From positions 1-38,215 of IMG/VR virus record IMGVR_UViG_3300028115_000055: DNA of 38,215 nt; one strand, given 5' to 3'. Under the pieces are notes generated by a model. The model made no database searches. It saw nothing but the letters and a program-made list of their open reading frames with translations, and had not been told where the DNA came from. Numbering within the stretch: the first letter of the stretch is position 1; each line of letters begins with the position of its first letter. A program made the position numbers and the translations under genes. Source of the DNA: a virus. Below are positions 18,921 through 28,055 of the stretch, piece after piece.

Positions 18921-20585
18921 ATGGCTTCATACGAGTATATAAAAAAACGTCTTGGCTCTATGGAAGAAAGTAGAGGCACATGGGAAACTCATTGGCAAGA
19001 AATTTTAGATTATGTCATGCCAAGAAAAGCAGACGTTATTACTTTAAGAACTAAAGGTGAAAAAAGAACCGAAGTATTGTATGATAGTACAGCAATAACT
19101 GCAAACAATTTATTAGCCGCTTCATTACAAGGAACACTTACATCTCCATCATTAGCATGGTTTTCAATTAAATTAAGAGATGAACAATTAAATCAAAACA
19201 GAGAAGTTGCTTTGTGGTTAGAAGATACTGCAAAAAGAATGTATGATACTTTTAACGAAACAAATTTTAATACTGAAGTACATGAATTATATCTTGATCT
19301 TTGCTCAATAGGTACTGGTGCAATTTTTGTTGAAGAAGGTAAAAGAGGTTTTGATACAGATGGTATTCATTTTAATTGTTTACACATTGCAGAATATTAC
19401 ATTCAAGAAAATATAAATGGTAAAGTTGATACACTTTACAGAAAATATAAATTAACAGCTAGACAAGCTGTTCAAGAATTTGGTGAAGAAAATTTAGGCG
19501 AAAAAGTTTTAAAAGCCGCTAGAGAAAAACCAGAAAAAAATTTTACATTTATTCATGCAGTAGAACCAACAGCAGATTACGAAAGAGCAATTGGTAAAAC
19601 TGCAACTAAACTACCATTCCATTCTTGTCATGTTTGTGAAGAAGATAAAATGGTTGTTAGAACAGGTGGATATAATGAGTTTCCATATTTAGTACCTAGA
19701 TGGTCTAAAGCAACTGGTGAAATTTTTGGAAGATCACCAAGTTATAATGCATTACCAGATATTAAAACTTTAAACAAAGCAGTTGAAATTGGATTAAAAG
19801 CATGGGCTAAAGCAATTGATCCACCATTACTTGTTCAAGATGATGGAGTAATTGGTAGAGTTAGAATGACACCTGCTGGAATAACTGTAGTTAGAAATGA
19901 CGGTGCTGTTAAACCATTACAAATTGGTTCTAACTGGCAAATAACTGACATGAAAGAAAATCAATTAAGAACTGCAATTAGACAAGCATACTATTCAGAT
20001 CAATTACAATTACAAGAAGGCCCACAAATGACAGCAACAGAAGTACAAGTTAGATACGAATTGATGCAAAGATTATTAGGGCCAACACTAGGTCGTTTCC
20101 AATCAGAATTTTTAAATCCATTAATTGAAAGAGTATTTGGAATTATGTTTAGAGCAGGTGTTTTAATGACTGCGCCAGATATAATTAGAGATACTACAAT
20201 TGATGTAGAATATGTTGGGCCATTAGCTAGATCACAAAGAATGGAAGAAGCAGTTGCAATTGAAAGATTATACCAATTAGCTATGAATATTGCGCAAGTT
20301 GATCCTGCTATTATGGATAACATAGATCACGATAACGCAATTAGAATGAGAGCAAAATTATTAGGTGTACCAAAAACTGTTATGAGAGGTACAGATCAAG
20401 TTGAAGAAATGAGAGCCGCACAAGCAGAAGCACAACAACAAGCGGCAATGGCACAACAAGCACAAGCACAAGCACAAGCTATGAATACACAAGCTGACGC
20501 AACTAAAAAATTAGCTGACCCTAATGTACAATCAGCAATGTCTGATATGGTAGATGATATGGGTATGGCTGATATGACGGGATAA
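18921..20585 (+). CDS. Portal / head-tail connector (T7 gp8-like)
   Basis: 554 residues. The start WETHWQEILDYVMPRKAD, then TAITANNLLAASLQGTLTSP and AWFSIKLRDE, and the middle GEIFGRSPSYNALPDIKTLN and MTATEVQVRYE match the podovirus head-to-tail connector family. It forms the dodecameric ring through which DNA is packaged and ejected. A long Gln/Ala helix near the C-terminus (about 500-535) is the usual barrel or crown extension. A GTG 18 bp earlier is in frame, but the ATG after the upstream stop is preferred. Confidence 0.93.
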   Translation: MASYEYIKKRLGSMEESRGTWETHWQEILDYVMPRKADVITLRTKGEKRTEVLYDSTAITANNLLAASLQGTLTSPSLAWFSIKLRDEQLNQNREVALWLEDTAKRMYDTFNETNFNTEVHELYLDLCSIGTGAIFVEEGKRGFDTDGIHFNCLHIAEYYIQENINGKVDTLYRKYKLTARQAVQEFGEENLGEKVLKAAREKPEKNFTFIHAVEPTADYERAIGKTATKLPFHSCHVCEEDKMVVRTGGYNEFPYLVPRWSKATGEIFGRSPSYNALPDIKTLNKAVEIGLKAWAKAIDPPLLVQDDGVIGRVRMTPAGITVVRNDGAVKPLQIGSNWQITDMKENQLRTAIRQAYYSDQLQLQEGPQMTATEVQVRYELMQRLLGPTLGRFQSEFLNPLIERVFGIMFRAGVLMTAPDIIRDTTIDVEYVGPLARSQRMEEAVAIERLYQLAMNIAQVDPAIMDNIDHDNAIRMRAKLLGVPKTVMRGTDQVEEMRAAQAEAQQQAAMAQQAQAQAQAMNTQADATKKLADPNVQSAMSDMVDDMGMADMTG

Positions 20586-20586
20586 T

Positions 20587-20808
20587 ATGGCAAAAGATCA
20601 AGACAATGATCTAAAACAATTAAAACAACAATACAAAATTACATTTTCATCTAAAGAAGGTGAAAAGGTATTAGCAGATTTAACGTCTGCTTATTATCAT
20701 AGGAGTTCATTTATAAAAAATGATCCCCATGAAACATCATACCGTGAAGGACAAAGATCGGTATTAATCAGAATAATCAATCTATTAAAGGAGAATAAAA
20801 ATGTCTGA
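20587..20808 (+). CDS. Bbp19-like small protein
   Basis: 73 residues. FSSKEGEKVLADLTSAYYHR, then SSFIKNDPHETSYREGQRSV and LIRIINLL, match the f.s..G..vL..L......s......t...eGqR.vi..I pattern of the Bbp19 family, encoded between portal and scaffold in many podophages. Its role is uncertain. The start follows the portal stop by 1 bp; the end overlaps the scaffold by 8 bp. Confidence 0.75.
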   Translation: MAKDQDNDLKQLKQQYKITFSSKEGEKVLADLTSAYYHRSSFIKNDPHETSYREGQRSVLIRIINLLKENKNV

Positions 20809-21646
20809 TGAACAAACGACCACAACTGACAATCCAGAAACAGTTATAGCTAATCAAATACAAGAAACAGCTAATACAGTTCTTGGATCAGAAAGTGATA
20901 ATCAAAACGATTGGAAATCATCACTATCTGAAGAAATAAAAAACGATCCAACACTTGCTAACTTTAAAGATGTTGAAGGTCTTGCTAAAACAGTAATACA
21001 TCAACAAAAAGTTTTAGGCAGTAGAGTACCTATTCCTAAAACAGATGAAGAAAAAGCAGAACTTTATAATAAACTAGGAAGACCAGAAGACCCTAGCAAA
21101 TATGAAATAAATGTACCAAATGAAATGGTTGATTATTTCAAAAAAGAAGATGTTGAACAATTTAAAAACGTGGCACATAAAATTGGTTTAAACAATGATC
21201 AAGTAAATGCTTTAATGGAATATCAAGTTCAATCTACGCAAAATACTTTAAACAATGAAGGTGCGGTTATGGCCCAACAAAAAGAACAAGCAGAAGAAGT
21301 GCTTAAAAAAGAATGGGGTTATGATTACGATAAAAATGTTAGAGCCGCAGATAGAGCATTAAATGTTTATGGAGATGATGAATTAAGAAATTTATTAACT
21401 CAAACATCTGCTGGTAATAATCCTGCTGTTTTAAAATTTTTAGCAACTATTGGTAAAGAAGTAACAGAAGATATGGCACAAAATACTACTAACAATAGAT
21501 TAGCCGTATCACCATTAGATGCTAAAGAAGAAATTAATAATATCATGGCTGATACAAGTCATGCTTATTTTGATCCATCACATCCAAACCATGAAATTGC
21601 TGTAGAAAAAATGCGTCAATTACATGAAAAAGTGTATGGTAAATAA
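20801..21646 (+). CDS. Capsid scaffolding-like protein
   Basis: 281 residues, acidic and helical. The N-terminus is a disordered Thr/Asn/Gln region; next come VEGLAKTVIHQQKVLGSRVP and then RPEDPSKYEI, a pattern frequent in podovirus scaffold proteins. A long helix (VMAQQKEQAEEVLKKEWGYD) precedes a C-terminal segment ending in charged helices (EIAVEKMRQLHEKVYGK). Position between portal and capsid gene supports a scaffold role. GGAG lies 8 nt before ATG. Confidence 0.82.
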   Translation: MSDEQTTTTDNPETVIANQIQETANTVLGSESDNQNDWKSSLSEEIKNDPTLANFKDVEGLAKTVIHQQKVLGSRVPIPKTDEEKAELYNKLGRPEDPSKYEINVPNEMVDYFKKEDVEQFKNVAHKIGLNNDQVNALMEYQVQSTQNTLNNEGAVMAQQKEQAEEVLKKEWGYDYDKNVRAADRALNVYGDDELRNLLTQTSAGNNPAVLKFLATIGKEVTEDMAQNTTNNRLAVSPLDAKEEINNIMADTSHAYFDPSHPNHEIAVEKMRQLHEKVYGK

Positions 21647-21660
21647 GTGACAATTGTGAT

Positions 21661-21780
21661 ATTATTACAACAGAAAGTTTGCCCGTAAGGACAACAAACT
21701 TACAAGTCATGTGGACTATAAAACCGTGTTGATTGTATCGTTATTACAATAAGGTTTCCCGTAAGGATAAAGACCGATTA
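21661..21780 (+). ncRNA. Capsid-gene leader RNA: two hairpins with one conserved loop
   Basis: Hairpin 1: AAGTTTG (21675-21681) pairs with CAAACTT (21695-21701) around the 13-nt loop CCCGTAAGGACAA. Hairpin 2: GGTTT (21753-21757) pairs with AGACC (21771-21775, one G-U) around CCCGTAAGGATAA. Both are preceded by TTATTACAA (21662-21670 and 21741-21749). The loop is conserved at 12 of 13 positions while the stems differ and still pair, which is the mark of selected RNA structure. No matching known riboswitch class is recognised. It precedes the most highly expressed gene. Confidence 0.55.
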
Positions 21781-21848
21781 ATTAGAATATGGTTTGATGC
21801 ATTAGTATTATACCCCCTATTCTTAACTTTTAAATAAGGACTAAAAAC

Positions 21849-22709
21849 ATGAGTACACAAATAACAACAGCTTTTGTAGAACAATACAAAAGTAATGTGT
21901 TTCATCTAGCGCAACAAAAAGGTTCTAGATTAAGAGGTGCGGTGAAATCTGAAACAGTAACAGGTACATCTCACTACTTTGAAAGAATTGGCGCTACTGC
22001 GGCACAAGTAAGAACAACTAGACACTCTAACACTCCTCAGATTGATACTCCTCACTCTAGAAGAAAAGTTACATTAGCTGACTACGACTGGGCTGATTTA
22101 ATTGATCAAGAAGATAAAGTTAGAATGTTAATTTCACCTCAATCTGAATATGCGAAAGCTGGTGCTTACGCTATGGGTAGAGCAATGGATGACGCTATTA
22201 TTGCGGCGGCTTCTGGAAATGCATTTGGTGGTGTAGCTGGTGCTACTACTATCGCATTACCTGCGTCACAACAAATCGCTGTAGGAACTTCATCTTTATC
22301 AGTTGCTAAACTAATTTCTGCTAAAGAAATTTTAGATGCATCTGACGTTGATCCAGATGAACAAAAATACTTAATTTGTTCAGCTAAAGAGATCACAGCT
22401 TTACTAGGTGAAGAAAAAATCACTTCTGCTGACTACAATAGTGTTAAAGCACTTGTTGCAGGTCAAGTAGATACTTTCATGGGCTTCAAGTTCATTAGAA
22501 CTGAAAGAATTGCTCAAGATGGTTCTGGTGATAACCTTGCTTTAGCTTTCACTCAATCAGCTATTGGTCTTGCTTTAGGTAGAGATATCCAAACAAGAAT
22601 ATCTGAAAGAGATGACAAAAACTACGCAACTCAAGTATTCCTATCTATGACGATTGGTGCTACTAGAGTTGAAGACGAAAAAGTTGTAGAAATCGCTTGT
22701 AACGTATAA
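21849..22709 (+). CDS. Major capsid protein
   Basis: 286 residues. The sequence FVEQYKSNVFHLAQQKGSRL, then ATAAQVRTTRHSNTPQIDTP, RRKVTLADYDWADLIDQEDK and VRMLISPQSEYAKAGAYAMG matches phage capsid families of HK97-like fold common in marine podophages. Codon use in this gene is somewhat richer in C-ending codons (AACACTCCTC, GCTGACTACGAC) than its neighbours, as in highly expressed genes. AAGGA lies 9 nt before ATG, after a structured 202-bp leader, and a terminator-like hairpin follows. Confidence 0.9.
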   Translation: MSTQITTAFVEQYKSNVFHLAQQKGSRLRGAVKSETVTGTSHYFERIGATAAQVRTTRHSNTPQIDTPHSRRKVTLADYDWADLIDQEDKVRMLISPQSEYAKAGAYAMGRAMDDAIIAAASGNAFGGVAGATTIALPASQQIAVGTSSLSVAKLISAKEILDASDVDPDEQKYLICSAKEITALLGEEKITSADYNSVKALVAGQVDTFMGFKFIRTERIAQDGSGDNLALAFTQSAIGLALGRDIQTRISERDDKNYATQVFLSMTIGATRVEDEKVVEIACNV

Positions 22710-22737
22710 TATACTTACAATCTCAACTTACCTTTAG

Positions 22738-22763
22738 AGGGCCATTGCAATATATGGCCCTTT
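22738..22763 (+). terminator. Intrinsic terminator after the capsid gene
   Basis: AGGGCCAT (22738-22745) and ATGGCCCT (22754-22761) form a perfect 8-bp stem with an 8-nt loop, then TTAATAT. The T-run is short, so partial termination is likely. This fits high capsid expression with reduced read-through to tail genes. Confidence 0.7.
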
Positions 22764-22782
22764 AATATATTAAAAGGATATT

Positions 22783-23355
22783 ATGGCTACAGAAGTTTCA
22801 ATTTGTTCAAATGCATTAAGAAGATTAGGTGATGACCCTATTACATCACTTACAGACGATACTGAAAGAGCCAGACTTTGTAATTCATTTTACCCAGATG
22901 CAAGAGATGCAGTTTTAAGATTACACACTTGGAACTTTGCGGCAACAAGAGCATCATTAGCAAAATTAGCAACAGCACCCGCTTATGGTTATGCTAATCA
23001 ATTTTCATTACCTTCAGATTGTTTAAGAGTATTAAGCATGGAAGAACCACATTTTATTTTTAAAGTAGAAAACGTAGCTACTCACGGTAGAGTATTATTA
23101 ACAGATGAAGGCACAGCAAACATTATGTATGTTGCTAGAATTACTAATCCTACTTTATTTGACAGTATGTTTGTTGATACATTAACTGCAAAATTGGCAA
23201 CAGATTTAGCATATCCAGTTACAAATTCTGTTCAATTACAAACCCAAATGCAGAAACTCTATGAATATAAACTTTCGGAAGCCCGTAGTGTTGATGGACA
23301 AGAAGGATTTATTGATGATCTTGTTTCTGACACATTTACAACTTTCCGAAGATAA
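22783..23355 (+). CDS. Tail tubular protein A (T7 gp11-like adaptor)
   Basis: 190 residues. The start EVSICSNALRRLGDDPITSL, then ARLCNSFYPDARDAVLRLHT and WNFAATRASL, is the gp11/tail tubular A signature: a helical adaptor ring joining portal to nozzle. A later FSLPSDCLRVLSM strand and a C-terminal helical part fit the family. AGGA lies about 6 nt before ATG. The stop overlaps the tubular B ATG (TAATG). Confidence 0.9.
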   Translation: MATEVSICSNALRRLGDDPITSLTDDTERARLCNSFYPDARDAVLRLHTWNFAATRASLAKLATAPAYGYANQFSLPSDCLRVLSMEEPHFIFKVENVATHGRVLLTDEGTANIMYVARITNPTLFDSMFVDTLTAKLATDLAYPVTNSVQLQTQMQKLYEYKLSEARSVDGQEGFIDDLVSDTFTTFRR

Positions 23356-25607
23356 TGGCTAGAGTACATCCTTTTCAAACTAATTTTACTGCTGGTGAAT
23401 TAACACCTAAACTTGCTGGTCAAGTTGATTTTAAAAAATACAATAATGGTGTTGAGATTATGGAAAACATGACAGTATTTCCACAAGGCGGCGCATCAAG
23501 AAGATATGGTACAAGATTTGTAAAAGAAGTAAAAGATAGTTCTAAAATAACTAGACTTATACCTTTTGAATTTAATATAGAACAATCTTATGTATTAGAA
23601 TTTGGAGATCAATATATTAGATTTTATAAAGACAATGGACAAATAACTTCTGGTGGATCAGCTTATGAAATAGCAACTCCATTTACAGAAAGTATGTTGT
23701 ATGAAATACAATTTACACAATCAGCAGATGTTATGTACATTGTACATGAAACATTAGAACCTAGAAAATTATCAAGAACAGGGCATACGTCTTGGACACT
23801 AACAACTGTAGAATTTCAAAATGGGCCATATTTAGATGCTAATGAAAGTAGTGTAACATTTACATCATCTGCAAGTGGTGTAGGTACAGGTAGAACATTA
23901 ACAGCATCAGCATCTACTTTTGTTTGTAGCCCAAATGAAACTGGTTTTCATACAGAAGATGTTGGAAGGTCTGTTAAATTAAATGATGGATGGGGTATTA
24001 TTACTGGTTATACATCACCAACAGTTGTTACATGGGAAATAAAACAAGACATTGGTTCTTCTTCAGCATCAACAGATTGGGCATTAGGTGCTTGGTCTGA
24101 ACATACAGGTTATCCTAAAACAGTTACATTTTTTGAACAACGATTAATATTTGGTGGAAGTACAGCATATCCACAAACTATATGGGCATCTGAAAGTGGT
24201 TTTTATGAGCATTTTCATGCAGGTGATGGTAGTCCAGCAGATAGTTTTATTTATACAATTGCCGCAAACAAAGTTAATACAATAAGATGGTTAGCACCCG
24301 CTAGAGATTTAATTGTTGGTACAGCAGGTGGTGAATTTAAAGTAGGAAGACCAACTGGTGAGCCTTTACAACCCGATAACGTACAAATTACACAACAAAC
24401 TACATATGGTGGTTATAATACACAACCTATACAAATTGGTAACGCTGTCTTGTTTGTACAAAGACAAAGAAAAAAAATTAGAGAATTAGCATACAGATTT
24501 GAAGATGATGCATATTTAGCACCAGACATGACATTACTTGCAGAACATATTACAGGTAATGGAGTTGTTGATGTTGATTATGCACAAGAACCACAAAGTA
24601 TTTATTGGGCTGTTAGACAAGATGGAGTATTATTAGGTTTAACTTATCAAAGAGAAGAAGATGTTGTTGCTTGGCATAGACATATTATTGGTGGTTCATT
24701 TAAACAAACATTTGATGCCGCATCTGATGTAACATCTAAAACAACTGATCCAAATTATAATGGTTACATTACAATAACAAATCATGGTTTTAACACAGGT
24801 GATAAAGTTTATTATGATGCAAATGGTGGAACTAAAATAGGTGGATTACAAGATAAAAATTATTATTATGTTATTGCAGTTGATGCTAACACAATTGAAT
24901 TTGCAGATAGTTATGAACAAGCAATAGATAGAACTGTTTTACAAATATCAGCAGGTGTTGGAACTCATAGTATATCTGCACCATCTAAAGTTAAATCTGT
25001 TTGTACTATTTCTGAAAATTTAGAAAATCAAACATGGGTTATTGTAGAAAGAAAAATAAATAACAACATAGTAAAATATGTAGAATATTTAGATGATAAA
25101 TTAAATATGGATAGTGCTTTATCTACAACTGTTAATGCTGACAGTACAACAATAACAGGATTAGATCATTTAGAAGGTGAAAGTGTACAAATACTTATAG
25201 GTGATGCAGTATTTCCAAATCAAACAGTATCAAGCGGATCAATTACTATTAGTTTACCTGCAAATACAGGTTATAAATCATTAGAAATTGGTCTTGGTTA
25301 TATCTCACAATTAAAAACTATGAGAGTAGAAGCTGGTGCATCTGCTGGTACTGCACAAGGTAGAAAAAAAAGATATAATGAAGTATTAGTAAGATTACAT
25401 AAAACTGTTGGTATTAATATAAATGGAGATCAATTACCATTTAGAACTTCATCTACACCAATGGGCCAAAATATTGCAGAATTTACTGGAGATAAAAGAG
25501 TAATTAATTTAGGATGGGATAGAGATGGACAAATTATTATAAAACAAGAACAACCTTTACCAATGACGGTATTGGGAATAACAGGAACATTAGTAACAAG
25601 TGATTAA
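23355..25607 (+). CDS. Tail tubular protein B (T7 gp12-like nozzle)
   Basis: 750 residues. The start PFQTNFTAGELTPKLAGQVD, then FKKYNNGVEIMENMTVFPQG and GASRRYGTRFVKEV, is typical of podovirus nozzle proteins. YPKTVTFFEQRLIFGGSTAY, then WASESGFYEHF, and TAGGEFKVGRPTGEPLQPDN are further family blocks. It forms the hexameric tail nozzle that controls DNA exit. Residues about 455-510 (NYNGYITITNHGFNTGDKVY) look like an inserted ubiquitin-activating-like or beta-rich carbohydrate-contact domain often seen in fibres. Confidence 0.9.
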   Translation: MARVHPFQTNFTAGELTPKLAGQVDFKKYNNGVEIMENMTVFPQGGASRRYGTRFVKEVKDSSKITRLIPFEFNIEQSYVLEFGDQYIRFYKDNGQITSGGSAYEIATPFTESMLYEIQFTQSADVMYIVHETLEPRKLSRTGHTSWTLTTVEFQNGPYLDANESSVTFTSSASGVGTGRTLTASASTFVCSPNETGFHTEDVGRSVKLNDGWGIITGYTSPTVVTWEIKQDIGSSSASTDWALGAWSEHTGYPKTVTFFEQRLIFGGSTAYPQTIWASESGFYEHFHAGDGSPADSFIYTIAANKVNTIRWLAPARDLIVGTAGGEFKVGRPTGEPLQPDNVQITQQTTYGGYNTQPIQIGNAVLFVQRQRKKIRELAYRFEDDAYLAPDMTLLAEHITGNGVVDVDYAQEPQSIYWAVRQDGVLLGLTYQREEDVVAWHRHIIGGSFKQTFDAASDVTSKTTDPNYNGYITITNHGFNTGDKVYYDANGGTKIGGLQDKNYYYVIAVDANTIEFADSYEQAIDRTVLQISAGVGTHSISAPSKVKSVCTISENLENQTWVIVERKINNNIVKYVEYLDDKLNMDSALSTTVNADSTTITGLDHLEGESVQILIGDAVFPNQTVSSGSITISLPANTGYKSLEIGLGYISQLKTMRVEAGASAGTAQGRKKRYNEVLVRLHKTVGININGDQLPFRTSSTPMGQNIAEFTGDKRVINLGWDRDGQIIIKQEQPLPMTVLGITGTLVTSD

Positions 25608-25617
25608 GGAGTAAAAT

Positions 25618-26058
25618 ATGGCATTTCAAATGATACCTTTTTTAATGGCGGCTAGTACAGCAGTTACCATTATGGGTCAAAGACAACAAATGAAACAAAT
25701 TAAAGCTAATGCGGCTTGGAATAAATATGAAAATGAATTGTCATTTCAATACGAAAAACAAAAAAAATTAAAAGAACAAGCAAAATTAATGTCTGCACAA
25801 AGAGCAAGAGTAGGTGCTAGTGGTGCGCAATTTTCTGGTTCACCTTTACTTATAGCTAATGCAGATTTTGAAGAATTTGAAAATGATATGTTTTTTTTAG
25901 AAAAAAGAGTTTTTGTTAGAAATGCGGCAATGGATGCAGAAACAACTGGATTGCTTACTGCACAAAAATATAAAATGGGTGAAACATTATTATCTGCTGG
26001 TATGACATATAAAACATATAAACAAGATCAAGCGGCGGCAGAAAAAGGTATTGGTTAA
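25618..26058 (+). CDS. Internal virion protein, T7 gp14-like
   Basis: 146 residues. A hydrophobic N-terminus (MIPFLMAASTAVTIMGQRQQ) precedes a long helix and the conserved block LMSAQRARVGASGAQFSGSP, then LLIANADFEEFENDM, as in small ejection proteins of podophages. It is expected to be ejected first and to form the outer-membrane end of the DNA channel. GGAG lies 7 nt before ATG; the stop overlaps the next ATG (TAATG). Confidence 0.78.
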   Translation: MAFQMIPFLMAASTAVTIMGQRQQMKQIKANAAWNKYENELSFQYEKQKKLKEQAKLMSAQRARVGASGAQFSGSPLLIANADFEEFENDMFFLEKRVFVRNAAMDAETTGLLTAQKYKMGETLLSAGMTYKTYKQDQAAAEKGIG

Positions 26059-26243
26059 TGGTTTATCTAGTAAAAGTTTGGGAAAATGATACAATGATAT
26101 TTGAAGGATACACAAAGAAAATACCAAAAGCAGGTGAAGATTTTAAGGCTTTTAAAACTACTAAAGATATGAATGGTGCAGTAAAAAGTCATAGTTTTAG
26201 CCCTGCTCAATATAGGATTACATATGAAGATACCAAGATATAG
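26058..26243 (+). CDS. Small hypothetical between ejection proteins
   Basis: 61 residues, beta-rich (MVYLVKVWENDTMIFEGYTK, then SFSPAQYRITYEDTKI). No family recognised. It is translationally coupled at both sides (1-base overlap upstream, 20-bp overlap downstream), so it probably belongs to the ejection or tail machinery. Confidence 0.6.
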   Translation: MVYLVKVWENDTMIFEGYTKKIPKAGEDFKAFKTTKDMNGAVKSHSFSPAQYRITYEDTKI

Positions 26244-28053
26244 AAGTGAAGGTGGTACTACTATTGATAGTGGTAGATCATTAACTACAGGAACTCAAAC
26301 AGGTAGTGCTGTAGCTAATCTTGGTGTAACTGCAATTAACAAAGTTACAGAATACGCTAACAGAAAAAACTCTATTGATGCTAAATTAAGAAGATTAGAT
26401 ATTAATACTAATAAAGATTTATCTACAGCTATGATGTATGGTAAAACTTCTGATTTTCAAAACTCATTACAAAATAGACAAGATTTTTTAACTCCAGATA
26501 ATTGGTTATTAGATTATGATAATAGCGCAAAACAATGGGAAAAAGAATTTAAATCTGGATTAGATGAGCAAACTTGGAAAGAATATCAGCCTTTATATTA
26601 TCAAAAATTTTTTGAAGCTAGAAATGATGTAGTTAAAGCAGTTAATAATCAAAAACTAAAAAATGCAGGTCATGCTTTTAATGAAGCAAATACTGCATAC
26701 AAATCATCTGTAGAACAAGCTACTTCATTATCACAAATAAAAGCACAATATGAATTATATACAGAATTACACTTAAAGAAAAATGTAGAAACTAATTTGT
26801 TTGATCAAAAAACTTTTAATGAAGTTAAAGAAACAACTAAAAATTGGACAAATGTAAAATACGGAATGTTACAAGCTACTAAAGATTTAATTATTATGTC
26901 ACCTAATGGTAGCCAAGAAGTTGATTGGAATAATGTAACATCAAGACTTAAAAACAAAAATTTTAAAATTGTTGATATTGAAGGTAAAGAATTAACTGTT
27001 GATGATGATTTAAGAAAAGAATTAATTAAACAAGCACAAGATGAATTTACAAATCAAAATTCATTACACACAAAACAAAAAGAAGAAAAAGATAAAACAA
27101 CTAAAACAGATTTTGTAAATAGAATTATTGGTTTAGAAACTGGTACTAAAGAAGGTCAAGAAAATGCTAAAAATTTTATGGCTGATTTAGAAAATTCAGA
27201 TTTAGAACCAAGCACAAAATTATCTATGAGAACTGCTTACAATGCCGCTTTAAATAATATGAAAAACGGTAAGAATAGTTGGAATAGTGTACAAGGTAAT
27301 CAAGCATTGGCAATGACTACTTATTTAATTGGTTCTGGTGCTATGGATACTGAAAAAGAAAGAGAAGTTATTTGGGATTTAATGGCTCAAGGATTGTTAG
27401 AACCTAAAACAGCAATGAGTTTATATAAACAAAGTGGTGAATTAACAAAAAGCAGAAATGCTTACAAAAAAGATATTACTACAAAAGCTACATCTATGTT
27501 GATGAAAGAAATAGGTGCTGATCAAGGTGTGTTAGGAATGTTAAATAGTTTAGAACAATTACCACCAGCAGAAAGAACACGTGCTTTATTAACCGCATTA
27601 GATAGTGGAAAAATGACACAAGAAGCATACAATGCTATGAACAATATGTACAGATTACTTGCTGAAGGTGAACGTAAAGGGTTTACATATGAAAATATGT
27701 TAGTCAATAGAAGACATCCAAATTATATTTTAAACGATTTAATTGAAACTTATAAAGGTACTATAAATGATGAAAGATTAAATGAATTACAAAATAAAAT
27801 TAAAGGTATTGTTGGCCCAACAGCTACAGACCAATCTTTTTACATTATGCCTACTGAATACTTTGTAGGTAAAACACCAAGTAATGCTAATCTTGTTATG
27901 CCTCCAAGAAATGAAGGTGAAGATGTTATTACTTATCTAAAACGTGCTAAAAAATTAATTAAAAGAACAGATGGGCTACCTAGTGTTATTACTGGAGAAA
28001 ATGTTGAAACATTAGATGTATCTGATCTGTTTATAATGCCAGACTTTGAATAA
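26224..28053 (+). CDS. Internal virion protein, T7 gp15-like
   Basis: 609 residues, largely helical and Asn/Lys-rich, starting MKIPRYRSEGGTTIDSGRSL. Middle: NWLLDYDNSAKQWEKEFKSG and then YYQKFFEARNDVVKAVN. The order gp14-like, gp15-like, gp16-like is that of T7-group phages, in which this protein lines the periplasmic ejection tunnel. Sequence resemblance to T7 gp15 itself is weak by eye, so the call rests on order, size and helical content. Confidence 0.65.
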   Translation: MKIPRYRSEGGTTIDSGRSLTTGTQTGSAVANLGVTAINKVTEYANRKNSIDAKLRRLDINTNKDLSTAMMYGKTSDFQNSLQNRQDFLTPDNWLLDYDNSAKQWEKEFKSGLDEQTWKEYQPLYYQKFFEARNDVVKAVNNQKLKNAGHAFNEANTAYKSSVEQATSLSQIKAQYELYTELHLKKNVETNLFDQKTFNEVKETTKNWTNVKYGMLQATKDLIIMSPNGSQEVDWNNVTSRLKNKNFKIVDIEGKELTVDDDLRKELIKQAQDEFTNQNSLHTKQKEEKDKTTKTDFVNRIIGLETGTKEGQENAKNFMADLENSDLEPSTKLSMRTAYNAALNNMKNGKNSWNSVQGNQALAMTTYLIGSGAMDTEKEREVIWDLMAQGLLEPKTAMSLYKQSGELTKSRNAYKKDITTKATSMLMKEIGADQGVLGMLNSLEQLPPAERTRALLTALDSGKMTQEAYNAMNNMYRLLAEGERKGFTYENMLVNRRHPNYILNDLIETYKGTINDERLNELQNKIKGIVGPTATDQSFYIMPTEYFVGKTPSNANLVMPPRNEGEDVITYLKRAKKLIKRTDGLPSVITGENVETLDVSDLFIMPDFE

Positions 28054-28055
28054 CT

